DNA of 64,000 nt from Auanema rhodensis (taxonomy: Eukaryota; Nematoda; Chromadorea; Rhabditida; Rhabditidae), in NCBI GenBank assembly GCA_964057225.1, contig OZ059897.1:15438001-15502000 (forward strand), given 5' to 3'. Within the stretch, counting starts at the first letter, position 1, and each line of letters starts with the position of its first letter. Of the stretch, positions 63,895-64,000 are shown in pieces. Both the position numbers and the translations under genes were made by a program. Under the pieces are notes generated by a model. It made no database searches. It was given only the letters and a program-made list of their open reading frames with translations, and was not told where the DNA came from.

Positions 63895-64000
63895 TGTTTC
63901 GATAATATTGATAAAAATCATTTTTAATCATTTTCTAATAATAGTGACGACATGGTCTTATTCGAAGACTTGATAGAATAAATAAAATAATTTTTTTCTG

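Noticed and set aside
1-64000. tRNA, rRNA, SL RNA, known microRNA and CRISPR signals
   Set aside because: No T-loop with matching arms, no known mature microRNA, no spliced-leader sequence and no regularly spaced repeats were seen by eye. A covariance-model scan would be needed to be certain.

Overview
The window is nuclear DNA from a nematode. The evidence is the gene content: unc-4 and lin-42 orthologues that keep nematode-type conserved blocks, a 12-cysteine DB module protein, and a cluster of nematode GH25-like lysozymes. Base composition (AT-rich), many 40-55 base introns and small exons fit the same picture. The species cannot be named from sequence alone. It is unlikely to be a close relative of C. 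elegans, because 3' splice sites here are mostly TAG, with AAG and CAG as minorities. All gene models were assembled by hand from reading frames, splice sites and family knowledge; most exon chains keep phase exactly.

Layout, left to right: unc-4 homeobox gene (+); a peroxisomal-type catalase (-), convergent with it; a myelin PLP/M6-type tetraspan protein, nmgp-1-like (-); a membrane-anchored phospholipase B of the GDSL/SGNH class (+); a secreted Gln/Pro-rich protein ending in a DB module (+); prohibitin-2 (-); then, from a 277-base divergent promoter, PUS10 (+) followed closely by topoisomerase III beta (+), possibly one operon. From 31.8 kb to at least 45.6 kb lies one large minus-strand gene, lin-42 (the period homologue), with long introns full of GA/CT microsatellites. 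The next 13 kb is gene-poor and may hold lin-42 promoters and first exons. From 58.5 kb to the end is a lysozyme-family cluster of three genes.

The lysozyme cluster is the most unusual region. The first two genes are divergent and share a near-perfect 405-base inverted repeat that covers both promoters and the first codons. The third gene shares promoter, first-exon and last-exon sequence with the first, while their middles have diverged. All three promoters carry the same palindromic double GATA site and a TATA box, which suggests common intestinal control. A broken mariner transposase lies between the second and third genes.

Other points of note are a GC-AG intron in lin-42 that would allow a PAS-only isoform by read-through, a non-AG splice acceptor in the phospholipase gene, and a possible secreted isoform of the same enzyme. 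I found no tRNA, rRNA, SL RNA, known microRNA or CRISPR array.
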